Positions 32,205-42,741 of a DNA stretch of 64,000 nt are shown here, in pieces. Within the stretch, counting starts at the first letter, position 1. Each line of letters begins with the position of its first letter. The DNA lies in assembly GCA_947396885.1 (NCBI GenBank), contig OX377203.1, forward strand, positions 29,019,253-29,083,252, written 5' to 3'. The stretch is from Heligmosomoides polygyrus polygyrus. Its lineage: Eukaryota > Nematoda > Chromadorea > Rhabditida > Heligmosomidae. The position numbers were made by a program, and so were the translations under genes. Below the pieces are notes generated by a model. It was not told the origin of the DNA, made no database searches, and saw only the letters and a list, made by a program, of their open reading frames with translations.

Positions 32205-33065
32205 TTCTCACGTCGAATTGGACACTCTTCCAGGTTAGCTTTAAGACTTGAATCAAAGCGAACTCTTCCAAGTCAAAACGACCTTCAGACAAACCAAATT
32301 ACAGACTCAATACCCTGGTTAGAATAATTTTTTGTTCAAGCAAAACTTGATGTAACATTCTTTGAAATTTTTTTGTTTACCTACGCCAGTACTACGCCAA
32401 TAAGTGTAACAACCTTATAAAATTTTTATTTTTAGAGACAAAGAACAAATTAAAATTAGTTTCAAACACAGCAGAGAAGCCAGCATATAACGCATCAAAG
32501 TCTAGATCGCGCCATGCACTCAAAAAGCTCTCCGCGCCCACTTAGAAATGTATTGATTGGTAGAGTAAATGCAACTTACATGAATCATCAAAGTGAGAAT
32601 ATGTGTGTTCTTTACAGTTGTTTTTGTAACATCGTTGACAGAGGTGAAACTCCATGCAATCAGAAATTCCGTTATCAGTCGAATTATAATCGCGACGCCT
32701 TGAAAGAGGACATGGCACAATCTCCTTTTTAGCACTAAAAGTGGCCGCCTTCTTGCACTTTAAAACGATGTTTTTCCTAAAAGTGAAAGGTTTACAAAAT
32801 TTCAAGCAATGCGTTCACTTACTGGGTCCATAGTTGAACTGAAACTTCAAACAAAGTTATATTAAAATGTTCCTTGAGCAAGGTAATATTCTAAGCCTTC
32901 TTGAAGGGTCTGTAGTTTATTGTCTTCTCAGTTTTGAAGAGTTCGTACCGATTTATAAAGTTTTAGGTTAGCTTAGAAGAATGCCCAGTATGAGGTGAAA
33001 AGTGTCTAATTTGATTTGGAAAGTGTTCAATTTGATTTTAAAAGTGTGCAGTTTGACGACAAAGT
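32205..33065 (-). mobile_element. Family A copy 5 (best Cys/His remnant)
   Basis: The left end CAATTCTCACGTCGAATTGG then ACACTCTTCC is inverted at the right (AAGTGTGCAGTTTGACGAC). The minus-strand frame 32542-32805 contains SRRRDYNSTDNGIS, then CMEFHLCQRCYKNNCKEHTY: Cys-X5-Cys-X2-Cys-X4-Cys-X2-His. The last three ligand intervals (X2, X4, X2-His) match the C-terminal cysteine-rich domain of piggyBac transposases, which binds the element ends. No start or catalytic domain is present, so it is a non-autonomous remnant; the piggyBac link is inference. Confidence 0.6.
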
Positions 33066-33069
33066 GGGA

Positions 33070-33686
33070 TCTATGTGCATATGTATATTGAACAGATAAT
33101 AAACATATCCCATTTCCTATTTAAACTGGACATTTTTTCTTTTAAGCCAGAAACTGATTTGAACAACGCACTGAATGAACATCCTTTGAAAAAGGGCAAC
33201 ATATATGTATTTCTGATTGTAGGACTTCACATTATGGACGCATCTATATGTAGAGTGGGCATGACTTGACTGCCTTAATGGTAGGAAAACTAAAGTGCAG
33301 AGGAGCTCAAATTTTCCTATTATCAAACGAAGTGGTCGCTCACTGCATTTCTGTACATAGTACCTTACGATGTTTAATTGATTGATAGTTTGGACGCTAT
33401 TTACGTGGTATTACAAAAATATCTTTGAATCAGCGGATGGAACAGCAGAAACACCCAGTCTTGTTCCGCCTAAACCGAAATAAACAGCATTTATCCAATT
33501 AATGAGGGGTGCATACATAACTTCTATATAACACTGTGCTGGACAAATACACGGCGCAATCTCTTCAATTGATCAATAGAAAAGTTATCAGTGCTTCAAC
33601 ACGGCGCAGGAACAGGCCTATGATTCCAGAGGAATTTTGTAACCGTTCAATCCTTCCAATTTTAGCATATGTTCAGGAATGAACCC
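33070..33686. other. No recognisable feature
   Basis: Nothing identifiable. Confidence 0.4.
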
Positions 33687-33972
33687 CTAACACGTCGACG
33701 ACCGCGCAATTTTCGCGCGTCGGGCCCGCGTGTTGCGCGCGAGTGACACGATATTTCGTCACCTTAGCTTAGCATAAATTGACTTTTCAAAATGCACGCC
33801 ACGAATCTGATATCCGCTCTCAAGATTTTGGTGTTGTTTTTTGAAATATTTCAGAGATCTTTTCTTTACCGTAATGAGCTTCCCTCCTTTCTCCATTTTG
33901 ATGGCAAAATTGGAAAATAATTGTTTTTGATGCGGGACATGGACTGAAAAATTCTAGAATTGCCATCAGAAG

Positions 33973-34170
33973 TCGCAACCGACCGCAAGGAATCTAGCTA
34001 AGAGGATTCTCCCTCTTAGTTCTCTACGCTCTCAACAGTTCTTTGGATCTTTTCTAGTACGAGCTGTAAGAACATGGAATAGCTTGCCTAACGCAATAGT
34101 TTCTTCGTCAACCCCTGCTAACTTCAATCACAAACTTGAAGCACACCTCAAACAAAGCGGATTTTTCTGA
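33973..34170 (+). pseudogene. CR1/Jockey-type LINE, C-terminal end
   Basis: The plus frame ends FFGSFLVRAVRTWNSLPNAI, then VSSSTPANFNHKLEAHL and a stop. R...WN.LP..(I/V)..S....F...L...L is the usual C-terminal end of CR1/L2/Jockey reverse transcriptases in animals. The reverse transcriptase core upstream is missing (5' truncation). The following ~480 bp to the TATTG tail at 34654 is probably the 3' UTR of the same insertion. Confidence 0.6.
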
Positions 34171-34653
34171 TGATTCTTTTCCCTAAATCTCAGATAGCAA
34201 ATCAGTCTCTATATCTTGGAGATAGACCGGTAGAATGAAGATTTCCCTTAAAAATAACTTTTTACTTACATGAGACTGCGCTTAACTTTTTTTGATAAAC
34301 TATTGTGCACGTTTCGGCTATTGGATATCAATACTTGTAAAAAATAGTTGCCACTACCAAATTCAATGAGACACTCAAAAAACTCAATATTTTGATAGAG
34401 TACAAGTACCTTTTTCAGTGAGTGAACAGCTTGAATAAAAGCACTTTTCGCGTCTCGATTCAATTCATCGAAGAAACCATTTTTCGCAGATCTCCAAAAA
34501 GCAACCTTCCTTGCAATTTTTTAGTGCTCAACTGTTTTCACATCACTTTCGAAACAATAATTTTCCTCCACTTTTTTGCTGGTCTTTTGAGAGCCAATTT
34601 TTGCTGTATTCTTTTGTGATAAACGGATTTTGTAATACTTTTGGCTCAATAAA

Positions 34654-34684
34654 TATTGTATTGTATTGTATTGTATTGTATTGA
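34654..34684. repeat. (TATTG)n tail
   Basis: Five to six TATTG units follow an AATAAA-like sequence, as expected of a LINE 3' tail. Confidence 0.85.
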
Positions 34685-35109
34685 TTAAGACAGAATGCAG
34701 TGGATGCAACAAATTATGTTGTTTACATCGCTTCCAAACATCTCATAGCTATTGACTGTAGATTAAAAATGTTTTCTGTCTGGACTTTATTCGTGAAGTT
34801 GATTTCTTTAGTGGCATTTGATAACATCCAAGTAATTGTAGTTTGTAATCACGCCCGAGCAAAATTCGAGAAGTGGATATCAGATTCGTGGCCATCACCT
34901 TAAATAACCCCAATCAGGGAATTTGGTCAAAGGTGGTGGCAACACTAGTTATCGATATGGGTGGTAACCGGTCGTATTCTACCAAACGGACATCGCCACT
35001 CTGTTCAGAATCTTAAATAAGCTCCCTAAGCAAAGTTTGGGCAAAGCTAATGTCACTCTGATCGAAATAATACTGTCGCGCACCATTGCGCGACATTGTC
35101 GTGTTAAGT

Positions 35110-35262
35110 TTTCAAAATTAGAATCTTATCTCGACTTCTTAACAAGTTTCCAGTTTGGTTTTAAAAAACCTCCATTTTAATTTGGAATACGTTAAGCTTT
35201 GTATGAAAAATGTCCAGTCTATCTGAAGGGTTGCCTGTTTGATGTAAAGGTGGTATGACATT
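35110..35262. mobile_element. Lone family A right end
   Basis: Diverged sub-terminal units (CCAGTTTGGTTTTAAAAAAC, TTTAATTTGGAATACG, AAAAATGTCCAGTC) and a GTTTGATGTAAAGGTGG end match the right end of the other copies; the rest is missing. Confidence 0.45.
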
Positions 35263-36482
35263 GTAAATTACACATTGATAGTCTATTTCACGGATCACCA
35301 CTACTTCATGACGTGACATGTCACAGTACACTTATGAGATGAGAAATCTCATTCTTTATCGGACTGCAAGAAATTTCCCGTCTGATAACTAGGTGTGGTA
35401 TAACTACTTTTTTATCAACGGAAAGAGCAACCGACTGGCAGTTGCTGGTATTAATCGACTTCACAAAAACTTTATTTTCGGGAAATTGAGTGGACTTGAA
35501 ATGAGCTTTGCGGAACTCTACAACTGCTACGGTTTCTCCTTAGTTCTGCATAGTGCCTTGTCTTATACTATTCAGATGGGATCCATTCAATGTGCACCAC
35601 TTGTAACGACCCTGTTTGGTCTGCTTAAAATGCCATGTGATGACGGTAACTCTTCTTCTCAACTATGCCCAACAGGTTTGCTGCCTCTCGCACCCTGACC
35701 ATGTCGTTGTTTTCGAATACCTGCAGGTGTTCGACGTTTACGTTCCTGTCCATCTGCGGTTTAGTTGAGCAACACCCTTCTTCGCCTGAGCTGCTTGAAA
35801 AATGCCGAAGAAGCACAGATGCTCTCCCAAATTTTTTTATTTACTTATTCTGCGTCAAGTAGACAACGTGCCAAAACACATTATTAATACAACCCAAAAA
35901 TTGTAGTATAGCTAAAAGAAGCACACAAAAAATTTACCGGAACTTGGATTGATTATTCAATGAGTAAATGCCAGGAGTAAATGTCGATGTTTTTTCTCTT
36001 TCGTTCTCCATTCCTTTATCTATTCTATTTTTTTACCTTTTTTAGAAACGAGTAAAAAGAGACCGAAAAAATATAAATATACTTTGAACCAAGTATGACT
36101 AAAGAAGACATTGGTGCATCTATAATCAATATTCACAGTTGGGCCCGTTAATGAAAAGGAGTGACTAGGAAAACTATAATTCTGAGGATTTTGCCTCCAG
36201 ATTCTCGCTGCTGCTACTTTCCCTGCATTTTTGCAGCTATTTTTCTAACGTAGAGAAAAGTGACGGTGTAAAATGAGCAAAGTGAGCGTTTGTTGGTTGC
36301 TCTGGGATTCCCATCGAATTATGAATCTAGGTTGTGAAAGTTTTTGAGTTCGTAGCCTACACGTATGGTTGCGATCAGGTAAGCACTCTAATTTCTCCCC
36401 TAGGACTTCCGTTCTAAGGATCAACCACCTAATTGTTATCGTTCATAGAAAGAAATTTGGCTGGCTGATTTTCTCAGTTATT
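35263..36482. other. Unassigned
   Basis: The plus frame 35393-35698 and minus frame 35625-35816 (NVNVEHLQVFENNDMVRVRE) are open but not recognised. No repeat ends were seen. Confidence 0.25.
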
Positions 36483-36680
36483 TTTTAGTTATAGCTGCTC
36501 CTTAAGTGCGCTCATAAAACAGGGTAATAACGAACACAGTAATCATGTACAATTTAAGCAATCTCACGCGGAACAACAGTGTAAAACGTAATGTCACTAT
36601 GCACGGCCTTTTTTTTATAGGATGTAGGGCTACTGAAAAGCAGAAACCCTGCAACGATTTTTAGAGCTTCTGTACATCTG
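36483..36680 (-). mobile_element. LINE 3' end fragment (CTTAAGTGCGCTCAT family)
   Basis: CTCCTTAAGTGCGCTCATAA and AAACAGGGTAATAA, with CAATCTCACGCGGAACAA further on, resemble 41365-41545. That copy begins with a (TTTA)n run, which is a (TAAA)n tail on the minus strand. Confidence 0.5.
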
Positions 36681-36689
36681 ACACGAAGA

Positions 36690-37956
36690 GAACGTTAAGA
36701 GTAGTGCGTTAATTGCGTGGCTCTCGAGGTGTGCTCGAGAAGATCTAGAGCTGGATGGTGCTTATAGGGAAGCGGGTCCGTGATCCCGCGGACGATGAAG
36801 ACTTTGGTTGAGTTCTTTTTTTTTCTGTGCTCAAATTCGCTGCCGCGGAAGAGAACCCAGACTGAGCAAGGGAAGGAACTCCAGACCAGCTGGATTTTGC
36901 ACCCATTTCTCTTTCTGTCATTCACCCGCCGTTCGAAGTCGAAGAACATTAGCCAGAGTGTATGATTTCCTTGATCGGATACATATTGGTGCCCCAGCGA
37001 AACAACGATAGACTGGGTGAAGGAGATGAAAAGCACCGAACGAGTTGGCGATTTATTGGGCGCGAAGACAAAGAACGAGCTCCTGCCTCGCAGTTGCCAT
37101 GCTCATAGAAAGAAAGCGGTTTTTATCCGCAGTCAGCTGATAGGGAGGATGGCGTAATCGGTCGCCGGTCCATGACTTAATCAGCCCTGCTCGACTAGAG
37201 CAAAGTCCTACTCCGTGTCATTTGATAACCACCAATGCTTGCCTGTGTACGGGATTTGAGGTCACCGTACTTTAGTTCTCTGACGTTTGTTGTTCCCGCG
37301 TGGTTAATCAGACCGAGGTGAAGACCGTGCATTTTGCTATCGGCTTAATCGTAATCCACGCTCTGAACTGCCCACGGGCTTTATAACCCACCACTGAAGG
37401 TTTCCTGTAGTTCATTTCACATGAACTGGCTGCTTTAAATATTCGTTCAAAACCTCATTTACAGTACAGCTGATATTTGCAGTACAGTGATTCACTTCAT
37501 CGAGCAGTATAGGTCCATGGCGCAATTAAGACGATAAAGGATTTAGCTAAGTTTTCCAGCAGAGGTGATGACACTGTCCAGATGGGCTCCCATTTAGCGT
37601 TAAGCGCAAGAGATACCGATCATTCATTTTAGCTTCAAGTGTTGTGAGGATGTCTCTAGTATGCTCAGACTATCGGGTGATAATGTGCCCGGAGAGTATC
37701 CAAGCGTTGACGTTGTCGTTTAGGTGCCATCAAACCTTTTCTACTCTTGTGTCGCACTTCCCTGTCCTCTCCAGCTCTGTTTGGTTCGCCGTAGTGATTT
37801 AGTGCGTAGCTTAATAAAAGCGATCTTATTAGCATGGTCTTCTCCCTTTGAGCTCATTAGAGCAGGCTCAGCGTGTGGCTCACTGACGTGGAACCCTCCC
37901 CATTTCGTCGGGTCCTGCAAGAATTTTGCACTTCCTCCACAGGGCGTTCTGGTTAC
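36690..37956. other. Unassigned; one A-box-like motif
   Basis: Frames at 36695-37036 (minus) and 36808-37011 (plus) are not recognised. GGATGGCGTAATCGG near 37150 resembles a pol III A box but has no convincing B box. Nothing else was seen. Confidence 0.3.
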
Positions 37957-37958
37957 TA

Positions 37959-38870
37959 TTAGGGGGGGGGGGGGGGAGCAAAAGTAATGAGACACCCCAG
38001 CCATGTCCATACATCTCGTGGCTGGAGTCTGGTTTCGTACTTGTCGTATTTGTATGTTTGTATGCTACTTACTGAAGCCCATCTGAAAAGTTATTACTTC
38101 CGCCCTTTCCAGAAGCATGCCAAAACCCAGCCTGTCTCATGCCGAAACCCCAGTCTGACGAGTCGACCTGTGTCGCGCAAATCTCGCCCGATTCCCAACC
38201 CCGAGCAGCCTGGCTTAATATTCACTCAAGATGAGAAGTACGTCTTCTACCTTAACCCTGCCAAGCAGCGAGTCTGGGTGAGGCCTGGTGACCTGTTACC
38301 GACCTTCGTTCGGCGAGATGTTCACGGCGAGAAGCATCTTTGGAGCTTTTGGGTCTGCGCCCATGGATCGGTTTACCGGAAGCTGTTTCCCAAAAGCACT
38401 ACGATGAACTCCAAGGCCATGGTGAACGAAATAGAAGAGATGGGCCGGCGGCTCGCTCTTATTCATTCGCAGCGCTTCAAGAAGCTTCTCCTCTTCGACA
38501 ACGCCGCACCCCATCGGGAACAAGTAACCACGGATAAACTTGTCCAGCTGGGCTACGTTCACACGCCTCACCCACCGTATTCGCCGGACATCTCTCTATG
38601 CGACTACCACTACTTCTTCAGCCTACAGGACTTCCTAATTGGAAGGGACACAAGAACCCAAGCAGTGCTTGACAACCATATCGAGCAGTTGATCAACACC
38701 AGGCCCATGCAGTTCTGGAAGGATGGGATCAGGAAGTTGGCTGAGCGATGGTAGCAAGGTCATTGCCCTTAATGGCGAATACATTCCTCAGCATCGCTGA
38801 GTTGTAATTGAGTTATAAAGAAATAAAGGTTTTTTCAATTTGTCTCATTACTTTTGCCCCCCCCCCCTAA
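37959..38870 (+). mobile_element. Mariner element with poly-G ends, internally deleted
   Basis: Ends: TTAGGGGGGGGGGGGGGG with AGCAAAAGTAATGAGACA at the left, and TGTCTCATTACTTTTG with a run of C and TAA at the right, flanked by TA at 37957-37958 and 38871-38872. At 912 bp it is about 400 bp shorter than a full mariner, and the lost part corresponds to the N-terminal DNA-binding region of its transposase. It is a different family from the other mariners here. Confidence 0.88.
37987..38754 (+). pseudogene. Mariner transposase lacking the DNA-binding domain
   Basis: A single frame of 255 codons. After about 80 unconserved residues it reads IFTQDEKYVFYLN (first Asp), RVWVRPGDLLP, LLFDNAAPHREQ (second Asp) and HPPYSPDISLCDYHYFFSLQ (third Asp), ending with FWKDGIRKLAERW, a typical mariner C terminus. 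The second and third Asp are 34 residues apart (DD34D). The usual two helix-turn-helix motifs are missing because of the deletion, so the product could not recognise its own ends. The catalytic half has no stop or frameshift, suggesting a young deletion derivative. Confidence 0.88.
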
Positions 38871-38872
38871 TA

Positions 38873-40128
38873 ATGCGCCAGAAGCGGATTTCGCGGAAAG
38901 TGCTGCCACTTCATCTTCATTGTCAGTGCTTACGTTGCCTTTGTTTGTCTACGTTACTGGTTTTACTGAACTTTTATGTTGCTTCGTGACCTCTGCTACT
39001 GTTTTTCACCCGTCTTATACGTAGTAGTAATAATAATAACAATCTAACAGTCAAAAGGAAGTGGATACGTAGTTATGTTCATGCGCGGCAGTCATGTTGT
39101 GTCTTCACCTATATTGGGTTGCGCGCTTGGAATATCAGACTCGGGAACCAGATTTCATTTAAAGAATGCGAGTTGAGATTTAGAAGACACCTTCAAATTA
39201 AAGACACCCATATAAGTCTCCTTCAGAGCTGGTTGTTGTGGATATATAAATGACCTATGTAGAAACAGACTCTGGAAACGCTGTGATTCGAGCGATGTAG
39301 TTTGGCGATTCCTATCGCTATCACTTATGATCTGGCGATTCTATACAGAATAACTTAACTTACCTTTTTGAGTTCGTGTTTCAAAATTTAGACCTTATTT
39401 AGAGAGGGAGCAAAATGCACAAAGAAGTACTTTCTGCTCGAAGCCTCGCTAGCGCTTCAGTGAAGAAGGATTGGTTAACGGTTTCGAAGTCAGCTTGATA
39501 CATATGTGGTTAGTAAATTATATAGTTCGAGGTTTTTACGACATGTCTTGCCTTTATTAGCCGTGAGCTGCATTTATTTCCAAACGGCAGCGCTTTTTTC
39601 AACAGTGCAATTTTCTTGATAAAACACGTTTATATGGTACCTAGTGGTCCCTGACAAAGTCGGCGGTAGAATCGGAACATTCTAGCCGCTTGTTGTCAGT
39701 TGGGTTCGGAATGGCTTCTGCTTCCTGGTGTGCTCCGTACGTTTCGATCTGTTCAGCAGAAGCACTGTGGGTGCACACTGCCTACATCTGCTTTTGACTG
39801 ATGGCCCGTTGTTGGCCAACCGCTCCCTTGCTGGTGAATTTACCTCGTCATTCCAGTCCATCATACTTCTCCTGCCAGGTTGTAGTCATTGTCTCCTCTC
39901 TCCGTCTTTCCTCGCCTTCTTTCCAGAACACTGCTATTGATCTCATTTTCTATTAATTCGCATACTTGAAGAATTCTCACGACCGGAGACGAATTGCTAA
40001 ATATCATGGCAGTGAAACTCTAAATGAATTTTCGCTTAACGCATTATATTGAAGTAAAATTTAGCTTTTGCCCTTTTCGTCTTCCTGCTTCTGGCTTCCA
40101 TTTTTTCCATTCAATTCTTTCACAACAG
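38873..40128. other. No recognisable feature
   Basis: The plus frame 39728-39940 could hold an upstream exon of the gene at 40129, but I find no convincing splice-phase match. Confidence 0.3.
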
Positions 40129-40477
40129 AAGATCATTCATAACGTTTTTGAGCATTCCAGTCTCCGCCGATCGGTGTGAGTTTTGTTCAGTGGTTCCGCT
40201 TACTCTCATATTGCCAACAGTCAGCTTTCTCCTGGGCGTCAAACTTCGACCCGAAATTCAGCTGAAGGCTTTCATGGTTCTATATTCATACCATACAGTG
40301 TTGTATCCGCTATCGTTTTTATTTGCGATTTTTTCATGGAACTGTGTACGTATTGGTAAAACTGAACACCTCCACAGAGCTCTGCAGTTTCAGCCATCAG
40401 CCCAGTCTTACCACGATCTCGAAGAAATCTACTGTAGTGAAAACGTAGTTATTATTCGACTAACCTCACTTGAATAA
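40129..40477 (+). CDS. Chemoreceptor-like 3' exon(s), partial gene
   Basis: An acceptor CTTTCACAACAG ends at 40128. The frame then reads FITFLSIPVSADRCEFC, then VVPLTLILPTVSFLLGVKLR and LKAFMVLYSYHTVLYPLSFL..AIFSW: two hydrophobic helices separated by a short loop, like helices 6 and 7 of nematode 7TM chemoreceptors (SRH/STR/SRI-type). A donor-like GTACGT at 40346 and an acceptor at 40393 would remove a 48-base in-frame intron; unspliced it also stays open to the stop at 40475-40477. Upstream helices 1-5 are not found, so it may be a partial or dead copy. The assignment rests on pattern, not on a database match. Confidence 0.4.
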
Positions 40478-40550
40478 GGATAAGTTGAAATATGTAGAGA
40501 TAAGAGAAATATGTAGAGATTTTTTATATGGCGCGTCTTATGACGTATTC

Positions 40551-40580
40551 AATAAATAAATAAATAAAATAAATAGATAA
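40551..40580 (+). repeat. (AATA)n tail, possible LINE 3' end
   Basis: TTATGACGTATTC is followed by AATAAATAAATAAATAAAA. The same arrangement (ACGTCATG then AATAAATAAATAAA) occurs at 46635-46658, suggesting the 3' end of one LINE family. Confidence 0.5.
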
Positions 40581-40589
40581 TGTAAATCT

Positions 40590-41326
40590 GTGTGGCCATG
40601 TATGTTACACAGATTAGCTCCAAATAAAGTGTTCAAAGCTATTTTCTATCCAATTCGTTACAATCCTGAAGATGTCCATTTTTGGATGAGTCAGATCACT
40701 GCAAATTCTATTGAACTGTGTGGTATTTCAATCCTACGTATTTCCTTAAAATGGCTCACTTGGATCTCATACGCAGAAGATCCGTATTTGAGAGTAACAG
40801 GCGCGTCTTCCGATACATTTTCGTTTTGAAGACATGCCTTTTCATGGCTTCTCGTACAGATTTTTTAATACAGTGCGGATCAGTTTGAGCTTGAACGATG
40901 AGGTTAATCTGAATTTCAGCTACTCATCATACATAAGTAGACAGAGAATTTGATCTTCATATTTGCCAGTTGGGGACGAGCTTTGCAATCGTTAAACATA
41001 CATACCGAACACTACATCTGATTGCGCGCACTATAACCAGTTTGAAGCACTATGTTGTTTATGAAGCTCTCATTACTGCAATGATGAGATGAGGCAGGGA
41101 ATTCTAATCATTCGAGCTTTCCTTCCATCTCCTAGACTCCGAGAAGCATGATATAGATGAAGAAAATCTATTTGGCAAGGTATTTCAGAATTTATGCAAC
41201 AACTCATTTATTGATGACCCTGTAACACCCATGATTGTCGGAGAATCCTCAAGTTTATTTCTGCCTGCATGTACGGCTCGCTTTGTGGTTTCATAGGTGT
41301 GAATTACTTGTTTATTTATATTTAAA
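40590..41326. other. No recognisable feature
   Basis: Nothing identifiable. Confidence 0.4.
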
Positions 41327-41545
41327 TATCAGATGTTTATTTATTTATTTATTTATTTATTTATTATTACTGCACCTTAAGTGCGCTCATGAAACAGAGT
41401 GAAACAGCTAGCATAAAATCAGTTAACTCACATGGAGAACAAAAATAAAACATAATATTCCTATGCACTACGAACTAGTATTTTTTTAATGCAGTGCAGC
41501 TATCCAGAAGCACAAATACAAGTAGCCTAAAAAAATAATTTGATT
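41327..41545 (-). mobile_element. LINE 3' end fragment with (TTTA)n
   Basis: A (TTTA)n run at 41331-41363 is followed by CTGCACCTTAAGTGCGCTCA and a ~170 bp stretch resembling 36490-36680. A third end at 50091 shares only the run and the AGTGCGC block. Confidence 0.55.
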
Positions 41546-42720
41546 GTAGTAGAACAGTGCAGAGGTCAGTTAGGCAACCAGTATAGCTACAGCGTGATGT
41601 TCTGAACACTGTGCCAAAGTTTTTCTCCTCCATTCCCGATTTCGTCTCTCTAACCTTCCCTAAGATCGCTAAGCGATTGCTTAGTGTTTCGATAGGAGTA
41701 TATGAACAACCTGGGCTTCGTAGAAGTCGAAGCGTCTATTGAAAATCACTCGGTCTCGTACACCTGTTGGGATCCACTTTTAATCTTGCTAAAGAAGTTA
41801 GCAACATAGCGACGACTCTCCATTATCACAACAACTTGACTTCGCACTCCACTTCTGACCGGATGTGAAGAAAGCAATTACATGACTTACAGGCTGTTCC
41901 AGATTTTGGGCACAAATGACTGGAAATTACCTATATGGGCTCCACGTCTTACAATTGAATGTGCAATTTAAAATATCACCATGCAACATCTTTTGAGATA
42001 TGATATGGAGCTCCTAGAAGGTGTTCAAAATAATTTCAAAAGCAGGTTATATGAATGAGGTTCTTTGGAATGAATTAGAGTCCCATGCCAGGTCTTCGCA
42101 AGTTTCAGGGCCACCGATCTTCGAACCTCTCAGAGCATGCGTAGGAATGCAGATCTCACTACATTGCCTAAGATCTTGGCATAAAGATTTTCATTAGAGC
42201 AACGGTTTTCTTTGCATTACATACCGCTGCGACGTCGGGCTTCATATTTCCGTTGTTAAGTCTCCGATTAGGTGTTTACGTACGGAAATCTCAAGGATTT
42301 TCATAAGCTGCTGAGTGACATTCTGACATTCCAGTACTTCTAGTCAAGCCTTCAAAAACGCTATTGGACGCCAAATGTTGAATGTGTTGAATGGCGCGTT
42401 GGTCGCATATATCAACGAGCGTGCTTCAGTTGCTTACTCTGCCCTTCCGAACTGTTGACGGCTGACTTTTCATTTGTTTCACCCGGTTTAAATGGGAGTT
42501 ATTGTTTGTCTCACGTTCTGCTTCTGATCTCCACGTACGTCTATAGTGGACATCACTGCATAAATAAATGCTCTCTCAATTCTCCGGAGGACGAAATCTC
42601 TGTTTCTGCTTTGTCGCCAAAGGCATTTCTGAGTGTCTTGGCGAAACCTGTTTCTTCCCGTGCCATTTTGTCGTCCGCTCCTTCTTCATCCGTTTTTCAT
42701 CCTAAAATTGGTGTTGGTTC
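41546..42720. other. No recognisable feature
   Basis: Nothing identifiable until the presumed splice acceptor at 42723. Confidence 0.35.
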
Positions 42721-42741
42721 CAGTTCTTATCAACGCACGAA
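42715..42741 (+). promoter_or_regulatory. Probable (trans-)splice acceptor and 18-base 5' UTR
   Basis: GTTGGTTCCAG ends at 42723, 18 bases before the ATG at 42742. In nematodes an acceptor this close to the start codon commonly receives a spliced leader; an ordinary upstream 5' UTR exon is the alternative. Confidence 0.4.

Larger units (their letters stand above)
33687..35108. mobile_element. Possible TTAA-flanked element
   Basis: CTAACACGTCGACGACCGCGCA at the left (first bases CTAA, then CAC) resembles the inverse of TGTCGCGCAATGGTGCGCGA and TGTTAAG at the right (35060-35108). A third related start, TTAACACCTTGACGACCAC, is at 53912. The similarity of the two ends covers only about 20 bases with mismatches, and a LINE fragment lies between them, so the boundaries are tentative. 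Confidence 0.25.

Noticed and set aside
36695..37036. 113-codon minus-strand gene
   Set aside because: No domain and no splice support; a plus-strand frame overlaps it.
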